Shown piece by piece: positions 18,299-26,815 of a DNA stretch of 64,000 nucleotides (positions are counted from its first letter, which is position 1; each line of letters opens with the position of its first letter). This stretch comes from Mycolicibacterium psychrotolerans. GTDB lineage: Bacteria; Actinomycetota; Actinomycetes; Mycobacteriales; Mycobacteriaceae. The notes under the pieces were generated by a model, which was given only the letters and a program-made list of their open reading frames with translations, ran no database searches and was not told the DNA's origin. A program made the translations under genes and the position numbers. The stretch covers positions 3,968,001 to 4,032,000 of the forward strand of contig NZ_AP022574.1 in assembly GCF_010729305.1 (NCBI RefSeq), read 5' to 3'.

Positions 18299-19641
18299 CT
18301 CTCGAACCTCCGGCGCACCGCTTCGCCGTGGCTGGGCAGGTTCTCGGCCTGCGCCAGCGTGATCACGTGACCGGCGACGTCTTTGAGCGCCGCCTCGGTG
18401 TAGTCGACGACGTGGATGCCGCGCAGGAACGTCTGCACCGACAGGCCGCTCGAGTGGCGCGCACATCCGGCCGTGGGCAGCACGTGGTTCGACCCGGCGC
18501 AGTAGTCGCCCAGGCTGACCGGCGCCCACGGACCGATGAAGACGGCGCCCGCGGATCGGACCCGGCCGGCAACGCCGGCGGCGTCGACGGTCTGGATCTC
18601 GAGGTGCTCGGCGGCGTAGGCGTTCACGACGCGCAGACCGGCGTCGATGTCGTCGACCAGCACGATCGCCGACTGCTCGCCGCTGAGCGCGGCCGTCACC
18701 CGCGCGCGGTGCACCGTCGTCTCCAGTTGCACGGCCAGCTCGGCGTCGGTGGCGTCGGCCAGCGCGGTGCTGTCGGTGACCAGCACGCTGGCGGCCATCT
18801 CGTCGTGCTCGGCCTGGCTGATCAGGTCGGCCGCGACGTGCACCGGGTCGGCGGTGTGGTCGGCCAGGATCGCGATCTCGGTGGGACCGGCCTCGGAGTC
18901 GATGCCGACCCGCGAGCGGCAGATCCGCTTGGCGGCGGTGACGTAGATGTTGCCGGGTCCGGTGATCATGTCGACCGGGGCGAGTTCGCCCCCGTCGGTG
19001 TCGGTGCCGCCGTAGGCGAGCAGCGCGACCGCCTGTGCACCGCCGACCGCCCACACCTCGTCGACGCCGAGCAGTGCGGCGGCGGCCAGGATCGTCGGGT
19101 GCGGCAGGCCCCTGAACGCACCCTGCGAATCGGCCTGCGGCGGGCTGGCGATCACCAGGGAGTCGACGCCGGCGGTCTGCGCCGGGACCACGTTCATCAC
19201 CACGCTGGACGGATAGACGGCGTTGCCGCCCGGCACGTAGAGGCCCACCCGTTCCACGGGCACCCACCGCTCGGTGACGGTCGCGCCGGGGGCGAGCGTG
19301 GTGGTGGTGTCGGTGCGGCGCTGGTCGGCGTGCACAGCGCGGGCCCGATCGATGGCGACCTCGAGGGCGGCACGGACGCCGGCGTCGAGCTCGGCCAGCG
19401 CCGCCGCCAGCCGGTCGGCAGGCACCCGCACCTGGTCGGGCCGGACACCGTCGAAGGAGGCGCCGTACTCGAGTGCCGCGTCGGCGCCGCGGTCCGCGAC
19501 CGCGTCGACGATCGGCCGGACGGTGGGCAGCACCGCGTCGACGTCGACACCGCCGCGGGGCAGGGCGGTGCGCAGACGGGCCGTCGACAGCGTCGCACCA
19601 CGCAGGTCGATGCGCCGCAGGAGCCGGGACGATACATTCAC
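18295..19641 (-). CDS. hisD: Histidinol dehydrogenase
   Basis: HisD carries out the last two NAD-linked oxidations from L-histidinol to histidine and needs zinc. The ~448-residue protein carries VGLYVPGG, MITGPGNIYV, GPTEIAILAD, DLISQAEHD and the catalytic AGSNHVLPTAG block. The GTG at 19641 is chosen because GACAAT lies 7 nt upstream and the resulting N-terminus (VNVSSRLLRRIDLRG) resembles the M. tuberculosis protein as remembered. An ATG three codons earlier (19650) is the alternative. First gene of the his operon; hisG and hisE are elsewhere. Confidence 0.96.
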   Translation of the reverse strand: MNVSSRLLRRIDLRGATLSTARLRTALPRGGVDVDAVLPTVRPIVDAVADRGADAALEYGASFDGVRPDQVRVPADRLAAALAELDAGVRAALEVAIDRARAVHADQRRTDTTTTLAPGATVTERWVPVERVGLYVPGGNAVYPSSVVMNVVPAQTAGVDSLVIASPPQADSQGAFRGLPHPTILAAAALLGVDEVWAVGGAQAVALLAYGGTDTDGGELAPVDMITGPGNIYVTAAKRICRSRVGIDSEAGPTEIAILADHTADPVHVAADLISQAEHDEMAASVLVTDSTALADATDAELAVQLETTVHRARVTAALSGEQSAIVLVDDIDAGLRVVNAYAAEHLEIQTVDAAGVAGRVRSAGAVFIGPWAPVSLGDYCAGSNHVLPTAGCARHSSGLSVQTFLRGIHVVDYTEAALKDVAGHVITLAQAENLPSHGEAVRRRFER

Positions 19642-19686
19642 GCTGACCATTGTCCCAGAGCAGCACAAATCAGTATCGGAGGCGTC
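19642..19686. promoter_or_regulatory. Divergent promoter region hisD / F420 oxidoreductase
   Basis: On the minus strand CTGGGACAATG (19658-19648) places GACAAT 7 nt before the hisD GTG. It is identical to the 11-mer in front of trpE. On the plus strand a GGAGG ribosome site lies just before the ATG at 19687, so that gene has a normal leader. Confidence 0.45.
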
Positions 19687-20109
19687 ATGTCCGATCGACC
19701 GAACAGAAGCAGCCACCCCAACAACGCGCCCGGCGTGCCGATGATCTTCCCGCCGTGGTTCGAGCGGCTGCAGATCAAGTACATCAATCCGCTGCTGCGT
19801 CCGCTGTCGAAGCGGATGCCGGGCCTCGGCGTGATCAAGCACCGCGGCCGCACGTCCGGCAAGGACTACGAGACGATCGTCACGCCGTACCGCAAGGGCT
19901 CGGTGCTGGCGATCGGGCTCGCGCACGGCAAGACCAACTGGGTCAAGAACGTGCTCGCCGCGGGCGAGGCCGACATCCGGATCGGCGCCAAGGAGCTGCA
20001 CCTGGTGCGGCCGCGCGTGCTGCCTGCAGGCACCACGGACCCGTCGCTGCCGCGGATGGCGCAGATGGTGGCCAAGCGGTCCGGGGTGTTCGTCGCCGAC
20101 ATCGCCTGA
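19687..20109 (+). CDS. Nitroreductase-family deazaflavin (F420)-dependent oxidoreductase
   Basis: A 140-residue single-domain protein of the Ddn-like F420H2:quinone reductase family, expanded in mycobacteria. The family core is visible: GLGVIKHRGRTSGKDYETIVTPY and GKTNWVKNVLAAGEADIRIGAKE, the split-barrel region that binds deazaflavin. The substrate cannot be read from sequence; relatives reduce quinones and nitroimidazole drugs. The ATG at 19687 has a GGAGG site. Its stop shares one base with the next start (TGATG), so it is coupled to the LysE gene. Confidence 0.88.
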   Translation: MSDRPNRSSHPNNAPGVPMIFPPWFERLQIKYINPLLRPLSKRMPGLGVIKHRGRTSGKDYETIVTPYRKGSVLAIGLAHGKTNWVKNVLAAGEADIRIGAKELHLVRPRVLPAGTTDPSLPRMAQMVAKRSGVFVADIA

Positions 20110-20747
20110 TGAGCACGTCGATGTGGCTGGCCTTCTTCGGCGCGGCCATCCTGATCGCCGTCTCCCCCGGCGCCGGCGCCATCCAGTCGATGGCCACCGG
20201 CCTGACGCACGGGGTGCGGCGCGGCTACTGGAGCATCATCGGCCTCGAGATCGGTCTGATGCTGCAGCTGACGCTGGTCGCCGTCGGTCTCGGAGCCGCG
20301 GTGGCCAACTCGATTCTCGCGTTCACGATCATCAAGTGGGTGGGCGTGGCCTACCTGGCCTACCTCGCGGTCCGGCAGTGGCGCACCGCCGCGGTGGACC
20401 TGCGCACCCAGGTGGACCGGGTGGTCGCCGGTGGGCGCGCGTCGCTGGTGGCACGCGGCTTCCTGGTCAACGCCACCAACCCGAAGGGCCTGCTGTTCTT
20501 CCTCGCGGTGATGCCGCAGTTCGTGGTGCCGACGGCGCCGCTGCTTCCCCAGTACCTCGCGATCGGGGTGACGATGGTCGCCGTGGACCTGGTGGTGATG
20601 GGCCTCTACACCGGGCTGGCGGTCCGGTTGCTGACGTGGCTGCGCACCCCGCGCCAGCAGACGCTGCTCAACCGCGTGTTCTCGGGACTGTTCGCCACCG
20701 CGGCGGTCGTGCTCTCGCTGCTGCGCCGGGGCACCGCGACGGCCTGA
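20109..20747 (+). CDS. LysE/RhtB-family amino-acid exporter
   Basis: A 212-residue inner-membrane protein of the LysE superfamily. The signature AVSPGAGAIQSMATGLTHGVRRGYWSIIG lies near the N-terminus, followed by IKWVGVAYLAYLAVRQWR and FLVNATNPKGLLFFLAVMPQFV, the typical second half-repeat. About six hydrophobic segments are expected. The substrate is unknown; amino acids or derivatives are usual for the family. Its start codon shares one base with the preceding stop, indicating an operon with the F420 enzyme. Confidence 0.88.
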   Translation: MSTSMWLAFFGAAILIAVSPGAGAIQSMATGLTHGVRRGYWSIIGLEIGLMLQLTLVAVGLGAAVANSILAFTIIKWVGVAYLAYLAVRQWRTAAVDLRTQVDRVVAGGRASLVARGFLVNATNPKGLLFFLAVMPQFVVPTAPLLPQYLAIGVTMVAVDLVVMGLYTGLAVRLLTWLRTPRQQTLLNRVFSGLFATAAVVLSLLRRGTATA

Positions 20748-20750
20748 GGC

Positions 20751-21200
20751 TCACCGGCAGCGGTTGCTGACGGCGGCGCTGGCGGCCTCCGCACCCTCCA
20801 GCCGCTTGGCCTGCGCCGGATCGGTGTTGGGAACTCCCGCCGTCGCCGCGGCGCCGATGTCCATCAGCGCGTCGGCGAACCTCGTCACCTCCGCGGCCAG
20901 ATCGGCCGGCGTGGCGGGGTCCAGGCGAGCGAGCAGGTACTGGCCGCCGTCCGACAGCGCCAGGCGGGCGTTGGCGGCGGCCGCGAGCGCGCCACTGACG
21001 TCGTCGGGCGGTGTCACGTTCGTGTTCGTCGCGACCCCGGTCCGGACGGTGGCGAAGGCGGTGCAGATCGTCGCCGTCGCCTCGGCGCGCTGGGCGTCGG
21101 TGTAGTCGGCGCTGCTGTCGAGGGAACGGACCAGCGCGGCCGCCGAGACGCCCAGCGAGAGCAGTGCCACGGCGAGCGCCGCCGACGGTGACACGCGCAT
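20751..21200 (-). CDS. Small exported or membrane-anchored protein of unknown function
   Basis: A 149-residue protein with an N-terminal hydrophobic helix (AALAVALLSLGVSAAAL, about 7-23) preceded by MRVSPS, which could be a signal peptide or an anchor. The rest is Ala/Asp rich and largely helical in appearance, with two cysteines (IC near 46 and C at 148, close to the C-terminus), which could form a disulfide outside the cell. No catalytic motif or recognised domain. Its ATG is only 3 nt after the nadC stop, so it is the last gene of the nadABC unit. A link to NAD synthesis is suggested only by position. Confidence 0.7.
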   Translation of the reverse strand: MRVSPSAALAVALLSLGVSAAALVRSLDSSADYTDAQRAEATATICTAFATVRTGVATNTNVTPPDDVSGALAAAANARLALSDGGQYLLARLDPATPADLAAEVTRFADALMDIGAAATAGVPNTDPAQAKRLEGAEAASAAVSNRCR

Positions 21201-21203
21201 CGG

Positions 21204-22070
21204 CTAGAGATCCAGCCCGAGGTCGAGCACCCGCACCGAATGGGTGAGCGCTCCGACGGCGAGGTAGTCCACGCCGGTGCCCGCGTATTCCGCGGCGGTC
21301 TCCAGCGACAGTCCGCCCGAGGACTCCAGCTTCGTCTCGGGTGATCGGGCGGCGCGCCGCTGCACCGCGATCTGCGTCTGCCACACCGGAAAGTTGTCCA
21401 GCAGCACCAGTTCGACCCCTTCGGCCAGCACCTCGTCGAGCTGTTCGAGCGAGTCCACCTCGACCTCGCACGGCAGATCCGGCGCGGCGGCGCGCACCTG
21501 ACGCAGCGCGGCCACCACCGAGCCTGCGGCGGCGACGTGGTTGTCCTTGATCAGCGCCGCGTCGCCGAGCCCCAGCCGGTGGTTGACGCCGCCGCCGACC
21601 CGCACGGCGTACTTCTGCAGCGAGCGCAGGCCGGGAAGCGTCTTGCGGGTGTCCCTGATCTGGGCGGACGTCCCCGACACCGCATCGACCCAGGCGGCCG
21701 TCGCGGTGGCGATGCCCGACAGATGGCAGAGCAGGTTCAGCATGGTGCGCTCGGCGGTCAGCAGGCCACGCGTCGGACCCTCCACGGTCAGCGCCGCACC
21801 GCCTGCCTCGAGCCGGGTGCCGTCGGGCACCTGGTGCGTCACCCGGTAGCCATCGGCGCCGAGCACCTCGTCGAACACGACCAGCGCGAGCTCACCGCCC
21901 GCGATCACCCCCGGTTCGCGGGCCACCACCGACGCCGTCGTGGTGGCGTCGGCCGCCACGGTGGCCAGTGTGGTGACGTCGGGCCCGTACCGCAGGTCCT
22001 CGTCCAATGCGCGGCCGATGAGCGTACGGGCGTCGGCGATCTCGTCGGCCGACAGCGTCGAGGTCCTCAT
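21204..22070 (-). CDS. nadC: Nicotinate-nucleotide pyrophosphorylase (quinolinate phosphoribosyltransferase)
   Basis: NadC makes nicotinate mononucleotide from quinolinate and PRPP with loss of CO2. The 288-residue type-II phosphoribosyltransferase shows DEDLRYGPDVTT, RTMLNLLCHLSGIAT, RDTRKTLPGLR, NHRLGLGDAALIKDNH and the C-terminal ESSGGLSLE and DYLAVGALTHS loops. The ATG overlaps the nadB stop (ATGA). It completes the de novo NAD pathway with nadA and nadB. Confidence 0.98.
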   Translation of the reverse strand: MRTSTLSADEIADARTLIGRALDEDLRYGPDVTTLATVAADATTTASVVAREPGVIAGGELALVVFDEVLGADGYRVTHQVPDGTRLEAGGAALTVEGPTRGLLTAERTMLNLLCHLSGIATATAAWVDAVSGTSAQIRDTRKTLPGLRSLQKYAVRVGGGVNHRLGLGDAALIKDNHVAAAGSVVAALRQVRAAAPDLPCEVEVDSLEQLDEVLAEGVELVLLDNFPVWQTQIAVQRRAARSPETKLESSGGLSLETAAEYAGTGVDYLAVGALTHSVRVLDLGLDL

Positions 22071-23629
22071 CGGCAGCCCGCTGCCACCGGGCCGCAGACG
22101 ATGCTGGCGGCCTGCGCCGGGTCGGTGTCGGGGAAGTCGCGCCGGTGGTGGCTGCCGCGGGTCTCGGTGCGGGCCCGCGCGGCGGCGGCGACGGCGCCGG
22201 CCACCGTGGTAAGGGCTGCATCTTCGAAGGTGCTGCGCGAGTTGATGATTCGTGGGGCGGCCGACTCGAGCTCATCGATCAGCAGGCCCAGCCCGTCGTC
22301 GTCGCGGACGACGGAGGCGTGTCGGCTCATGGCCTGTTGCAGCACGGGGCGTGCGAGCACGGGCCGTCTCGGGGGCACCGGCGCGATCACCCGGGCCGGG
22401 CCGGCGTCGGCGGCGTGTTCGGTTGCCGCGACACCCGCGCGCCCGCCCACCACCAGACCCTCGAGCAGGCTGTTGGAGGCCAACCGGTTCGCGCCGTGCA
22501 TCCCGGTGCGGGCCACCTCGCCGGCGGCGAAGAGTCCGGCGATCGCGGTGCGGCCATGGACGTCGGTGACCACGCCTCCGCAGCTGTAGTGCGCACCGGG
22601 GACCACCGGGATCGGCTGCGCCGCCGGGTCGATTCCGGCCGCCCGGCAGGCGGCCGTCACGGTCGGGAAGCGGCGCGCCACATCGGCCACGCGCCGCGCG
22701 TCGAGATAGACGCAGGCGTCGCCGGACTCGGCCAGCCGCGCCTCGATGGCGGCGGCGACGACGTCCCGCGGCGCCAGGTCACCCATCGGGTGCACGCCGG
22801 CGGTCACCGAGGCGCCCTGTGCGTCAACCAATCTCGCACCCTCGCCGCGCAGGGCCTCGGTGACCAGCGGTCGCCGCCCGCCGGCCGGGCCGGTGTAGAG
22901 CATGGTCGGGTGGAACTGGACGAACTCGACGTCGGCGACCGCCACCCCTGCCCACATCGCCAGCGCCACCCCGTCGCCCGTGGACCCCTCGGGGTTCGTG
23001 GTGGCCTGGTACAGGTGCCCCGCCCCGCCGGTCGCCAGGATCACCGACGGTGCGTACACGGCGCCCAGACCGTCCTCGCTGAGCACCGAGACACCGGCCA
23101 CCGCGCCGTCATCGATCAGCAGGTCGAGCGCAACGTGGTTGCGGCGGATGTCAAGGTGGGCGGCCGCGTGGTCGAGGGCGCGCTGCACCTCCGCGCCGGT
23201 CGCGTCGCCACCGGAGTGGATGATGCGTCGCCGGGAGTGCCCGCCCTCCCGGGTCAGCGCCCATTGACCGGGGGCAGACTCGTCGAAATGCGCTCCGGCA
23301 CCGACCAATTCGGCGACGGCCCGGGAGCCGTCGGCGACGATGGACCGTACCGCTTCGGGGTCGCACAGGCCGGCGCCTGCCGCGAGTGTGTCGGCCACAT
23401 GGGCGTCGATGGAGTCACCGTCGGCGTGCACGCCGGGGAGGACGACGGCGATCCCGCCCTGGGCGTAGAACGTGGCGGTCTCGCCCGCCTTGCTCAGCAG
23501 CACCACCGTGCGACCCCGGCGATGTGCGGCCAGCGCGGCGGCCAGCCCGGCCACCCCGGTGCCGATCACGACGACATCGGCACGTCGGCGCCAGACGCCG
23601 GCGCCGCCGCAGCCGGTGACGGCGGTCAT
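22067..23629 (-). CDS. nadB: L-aspartate oxidase
   Basis: NadB is an FAD enzyme that oxidises aspartate to iminoaspartate for quinolinate synthesis. The 520-residue protein has the dinucleotide motif VVIGTGVAGLAAALAA near residue 20, the FAD/substrate region REGGHSRRRIIHSGGDATG, QFHPT, HPMGDLAPRDVV, and HYSCGGVVTDVHGRT in the capping region. The ATG at 23629 overlaps the nadA stop (ATGA); the longer open frame lies antisense to nrtR. Confidence 0.97.
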   Translation of the reverse strand: MTAVTGCGGAGVWRRRADVVVIGTGVAGLAAALAAHRRGRTVVLLSKAGETATFYAQGGIAVVLPGVHADGDSIDAHVADTLAAGAGLCDPEAVRSIVADGSRAVAELVGAGAHFDESAPGQWALTREGGHSRRRIIHSGGDATGAEVQRALDHAAAHLDIRRNHVALDLLIDDGAVAGVSVLSEDGLGAVYAPSVILATGGAGHLYQATTNPEGSTGDGVALAMWAGVAVADVEFVQFHPTMLYTGPAGGRRPLVTEALRGEGARLVDAQGASVTAGVHPMGDLAPRDVVAAAIEARLAESGDACVYLDARRVADVARRFPTVTAACRAAGIDPAAQPIPVVPGAHYSCGGVVTDVHGRTAIAGLFAAGEVARTGMHGANRLASNSLLEGLVVGGRAGVAATEHAADAGPARVIAPVPPRRPVLARPVLQQAMSRHASVVRDDDGLGLLIDELESAAPRIINSRSTFEDAALTTVAGAVAAAARARTETRGSHHRRDFPDTDPAQAASIVCGPVAAGCR

Positions 23630-24669
23630 TCCCCGCCGCCGGGCTGCCCGATCTCGATCATCCGCGTCACGCTCCGGCGGGCGGCGGCCGCGACATCGCG
23701 GTCGACGTCCACCTCGTCGGCGCCCTCGACCAGGCAGCGCAGCAGGGCGGCAGGCGTGATCATCTTCATGTACTTGCAGGACGCCCGGTCGTTGACGGCC
23801 TGGAAATCGATACCCGGTGCGGCACGGCGCAACTGGTGCAGCATGCCGACCTCGGTGGCGACCAGCACCTGCGTGGCGCGCGAGGCTTTCGCGGCGTCGA
23901 GCATCCCGCCCGTGGACAGGATCTTGACCCGGTCCGACGGGAAGGCGCCCTCGCCGGCCAGATACAGCGCAGAGGTGGCACACCCGCATTCGGGGTGGAC
24001 GAACAGCTCGGCGTCGGGGTGGCTGCGGGCCTGCGCGGCGAGCTCCTCGCCGTTGATGCCGGCGTGCACGTGGCACTCACCGGCCCAGACGTGCAGATTC
24101 GTGCGGCCGGTCATCCGGCGCACGTGTGCGCCCAGGAACTGATCCGGGCAGAACAGCACGTCGCGGTCGGCCGGGATGGACGCCACCACCTCGACGGCAT
24201 TCGACGACGTGCAGCAGATGTCCGTCTCGGCCTTCACCGCGGCGGTGGTGTTGACGTACGACACCACGACGGCCCCGGGGTGGTCGGCCTTCCAGGCGCG
24301 CAGTTCGTCGGCGGTGATCGAGTCGGCCAGCGAGCAGCCGGCCCGCTGATCGGGAATCAGCACGGTCTTGTCCGGCGAGAGGATCTTGGCGGTCTCGGCC
24401 ATGAAGTGAACGCCCGCGAACACGATGGTGTCCTCGGGCGCCTCGGCGGCGATCCGCGACAGCGCGAGCGAGTCACCGACGTGGTCGGCGACGTCCTGGA
24501 TCGCCGGCAGCTGGTAGTTGTGCGCCAGCAGCGTCGCGCCACGCAGGTCGAGGAGCCGGCGGACCTCCGCCGCCCAGGCGGCGTCGCCCTCGACGCCGGA
24601 GAAGCCCTCGGGACCGTCGACGATCTTGTCGGTCAGCGCGGCGTCGAAGGATCCCGTGAGTACGGTCAT
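23626..24669 (-). CDS. nadA: Quinolinate synthase A
   Basis: NadA condenses iminoaspartate with dihydroxyacetone phosphate to quinolinate using a [4Fe-4S] cluster. With the ATG at 24669 the protein has 347 residues, and Cys112 (DQRAGCSLAD), Cys199 (WAGECHVHAG) and Cys298 (DRASCKYMK) fall almost exactly where E. coli NadA has its three cluster ligands. This ATG is chosen because an AAGGAG ribosome site lies 5-6 nt upstream; an in-frame GTG five codons earlier would place the site inside the gene. First gene of the nadABC operon, divergent from nrtR. Confidence 0.97.
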   Translation of the reverse strand: MTVLTGSFDAALTDKIVDGPEGFSGVEGDAAWAAEVRRLLDLRGATLLAHNYQLPAIQDVADHVGDSLALSRIAAEAPEDTIVFAGVHFMAETAKILSPDKTVLIPDQRAGCSLADSITADELRAWKADHPGAVVVSYVNTTAAVKAETDICCTSSNAVEVVASIPADRDVLFCPDQFLGAHVRRMTGRTNLHVWAGECHVHAGINGEELAAQARSHPDAELFVHPECGCATSALYLAGEGAFPSDRVKILSTGGMLDAAKASRATQVLVATEVGMLHQLRRAAPGIDFQAVNDRASCKYMKMITPAALLRCLVEGADEVDVDRDVAAAARRSVTRMIEIGQPGGGE

Positions 24670-24692
24670 CGCCGTCTCCTTCACTCATCCAG

Positions 24693-24715
24693 GTTTTCGA
24701 CTTACAATCGAAAAC
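24693..24715. promoter_or_regulatory. NrtR-type operator between nadA and nrtR
   Basis: A perfect inverted repeat: GTTTTCGA (24693-24700), a 7-nt spacer, TCGAAAAC (24708-24715). The nrtR -10 box TACAAT (24703-24708) lies in the spacer, and the nrtR ATG follows immediately, 7 nt after the box (leaderless). The palindrome also covers the likely nadA promoter. That NrtR binds it is inferred from its position and from NAD regulation in related mycobacteria. Confidence 0.75.
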
Positions 24716-25420
24716 ATGCCATATCGTAGCACCCACCACGAGGTCCTTGCCGCGGTGTTCCAGGTTCGGCCGCAGCAGGGACCGGCCACCGACGGGAAAC
24801 CGGTGCTTCACGTGCTGTTATGGCAGCGTGCCCTCGATCCGCAGCGCGGCAGGTGGTCACTGCCGGGCGGCCGCCTTGGCGATGACGAGACGATGACGGA
24901 TTCGGTGCGGCGCCAGCTGGCCGAGAAGGTCGACCTGCGAGAACTCGCCCACCTCGAGCAACTGGCCGTGTTCTCCGACCCCGACCGGGTGCCCGGCGAC
25001 CGCACGATCGCATCCACCTTCCTGGGCCTGGTGCCCTCCCCCGCGACCCCAGAGCTGCCGTCGGACACGCGGTGGCACCCGGTCAGCGACCTGCCGCCGA
25101 CGGCGTTCGACCACGGTCCGATGGTCGACCACGCGCACAACCGGCTGGTGGCCAAGCTGTCCTACACCAACATCGGATTCGCTCTGGCGCCAGGCGAATT
25201 CGCCCTTTCGACGCTGCGGGACATCTACAGCGCAGCGCTCGGTCACCCGGTCGACGCGACCAACCTGCAGCGGGTGCTCGAGCGTCGCCACGTCATCACC
25301 AGGACGGGCACCACCGCACGGTCCGGCCGCAGCGGCGGCCGCCCGGCCGCCCTGTACCGCTTCGCCGACGCGCGCTACCGGGTGACCGACGAATTCGCTG
25401 CATTGCGCCCGCCCGGGTGA
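24716..25420 (+). CDS. nrtR: NAD-biosynthesis repressor, Nudix-like domain plus winged helix
   Basis: A 234-residue regulator: a Nudix-like domain (1-140) and a C-terminal winged helix (about 150-234, with RDIYSAALGHPVDATNLQRVL and ARSGRSGGRPAALYRF). The Nudix box is degenerate: from GRLGDDE the pattern continues RQLAEKVDL where REUXEEXGU is needed, so two catalytic acidic residues and the glycine are replaced. This fits a sensor that binds an NAD-related ligand rather than hydrolyses it. It faces nadA across a perfect palindrome overlapping its own -10 box, implying control of nadABC and itself. NrtR/NdnR control of nad genes is known in mycobacteria and corynebacteria. Confidence 0.88.
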   Translation: MPYRSTHHEVLAAVFQVRPQQGPATDGKPVLHVLLWQRALDPQRGRWSLPGGRLGDDETMTDSVRRQLAEKVDLRELAHLEQLAVFSDPDRVPGDRTIASTFLGLVPSPATPELPSDTRWHPVSDLPPTAFDHGPMVDHAHNRLVAKLSYTNIGFALAPGEFALSTLRDIYSAALGHPVDATNLQRVLERRHVITRTGTTARSGRSGGRPAALYRFADARYRVTDEFAALRPPG

Positions 25421-25462
25421 GTCGGCTGGCTTCTTAACGCATTCTTAAGTAACAATGCCTGG

Positions 25463-26815
25463 ATGGACTTGGGCAATGTGGCACGGGCGACCGGCGCCGA
25501 ATGGATCGGCCAACCCCACCACGAGCCGCTGCGCCCCAGGCACCGCCCCGTCCTCCCCGCCAAGGATCCCTTCTACCAGCCGCCGGACGGATTCGAGCAC
25601 GCCCGCCCCGGGACGGTGCTGCGCTCACGGGACGTCGAACTGGCGTTTCTCGGTTTCGTCCCGCAGAAATTCACCGCCACCCAGCTGCTCTACCGCACCA
25701 CCGATTTCAAGGGAGATCCGCAGGCCGGCGTCACGACCGTGGTGATCCCCACCGAGCGCGATCCCGAACGACCGCTGCCGATCATGTCCTACCAGTGCGC
25801 GATCGACGCCGTCGCGAGCCGCTGCTTCCCGTCGTACGCCCTGCGCCGGGGCGCCAAGGCCATCGGCGCCGTCGCGCAATTCGAGTTCCTGCTGGTCGCG
25901 GCGGCGCTGGCGGAGGGGTGGGCGGTCTCGGTGCCCGACCACGAGGGCTCGGCCGGCATGTGGGGCGCCCCCTACGAGCCGGGCTATCACATCCTCGACG
26001 GGATCCGGGCGGCCATCAACCACCAGTCGTTCGGCCTGACCTCGGAGTCGCCCATCGGGCTGTGGGGCTACTCGGGCGGCGGACTGGCCTCGGCCTGGGC
26101 CGCTGAGGTGCAGGACACCTACGCTCCCGAGCTGAACGTCGTGGGAGCGGTCCTCGGCTCGCCGGTCGGCGACCTCGGGCACACGTTCCGCCGGCTCAAC
26201 GGCAGCATCTACGCCGGGCTGCCCGCCCTGGTGGTCGCCGCGCTGTGCCACATCTACCCCGAACTCGACGAGATCATCAAGACCCACGCCACCGACGAGG
26301 GCAAGGCGATGCTCGACCGGATCCAGAAGATGACCACCGCGCACGCGATGGTGTCGATGGCCGGCCGCGACATGGCCAACATGATCGACCGCCCGCTCGA
26401 GGAGATCCTGCTGACCCCGGAGGTGCAGAACGTCTTCGCGAGCATCAAGCTCGGCACCGCCGCGCCGACGATTCCGCTGCTGATCGTGCAGGCCGTGCAC
26501 GACCGGATCATCTCGGTCGACGACATCGACGAACTCACCCACACCTACGCCCGGGGCGGCACGCGCGTCACCTACCACCGCGACCTGCTCAGCGAGCACC
26601 TGCTGCTGCACCCCATGTCGGCGCCGATGACGCTGCGCTGGCTGCGCGAGCGGTTCGCCGGCGCGCCCCTGCGCACCCACGTCAAGCGCACCAAATGGCC
26701 GACCCTGCTGAACCCGTCGACCTACCGGGGGATGCTCACCCTCGGCAAGATCACGGTGAAGGTGATGACGGGGCGACGGGTGGAGCGTCAACCTCTGTCG
26801 CGGTTCGACCGGTAG
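25463..26815 (+). CDS. Alpha/beta-hydrolase, secretory-lipase (LIP) family
   Basis: A 450-residue lipase/esterase resembling M. tuberculosis Rv1592c as remembered. The nucleophile elbow GLWGYSGGGLASAWA is near residue 195; VPDHEGSAGMWGAPYEPGYHILDG upstream is typical of the LIP family, and QAVHDRIISVDDI and LSEHLLLHP supply the likely Asp and His. No clear signal peptide is visible. AACAAT lies 6 nt before the ATG, compatible with a leaderless transcript. The 3' end overlaps the DUF2567 gene by 65 bp on the opposite strand. The substrate is unknown; lipid esters are likely. Confidence 0.85.
   Translation: MDLGNVARATGAEWIGQPHHEPLRPRHRPVLPAKDPFYQPPDGFEHARPGTVLRSRDVELAFLGFVPQKFTATQLLYRTTDFKGDPQAGVTTVVIPTERDPERPLPIMSYQCAIDAVASRCFPSYALRRGAKAIGAVAQFEFLLVAAALAEGWAVSVPDHEGSAGMWGAPYEPGYHILDGIRAAINHQSFGLTSESPIGLWGYSGGGLASAWAAEVQDTYAPELNVVGAVLGSPVGDLGHTFRRLNGSIYAGLPALVVAALCHIYPELDEIIKTHATDEGKAMLDRIQKMTTAHAMVSMAGRDMANMIDRPLEEILLTPEVQNVFASIKLGTAAPTIPLLIVQAVHDRIISVDDIDELTHTYARGGTRVTYHRDLLSEHLLLHPMSAPMTLRWLRERFAGAPLRTHVKRTKWPTLLNPSTYRGMLTLGKITVKVMTGRRVERQPLSRFDR

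Noticed and set aside
20751..21200. Calling the small exported protein a lipoprotein
   Set aside because: No lipobox cysteine follows the hydrophobic helix.
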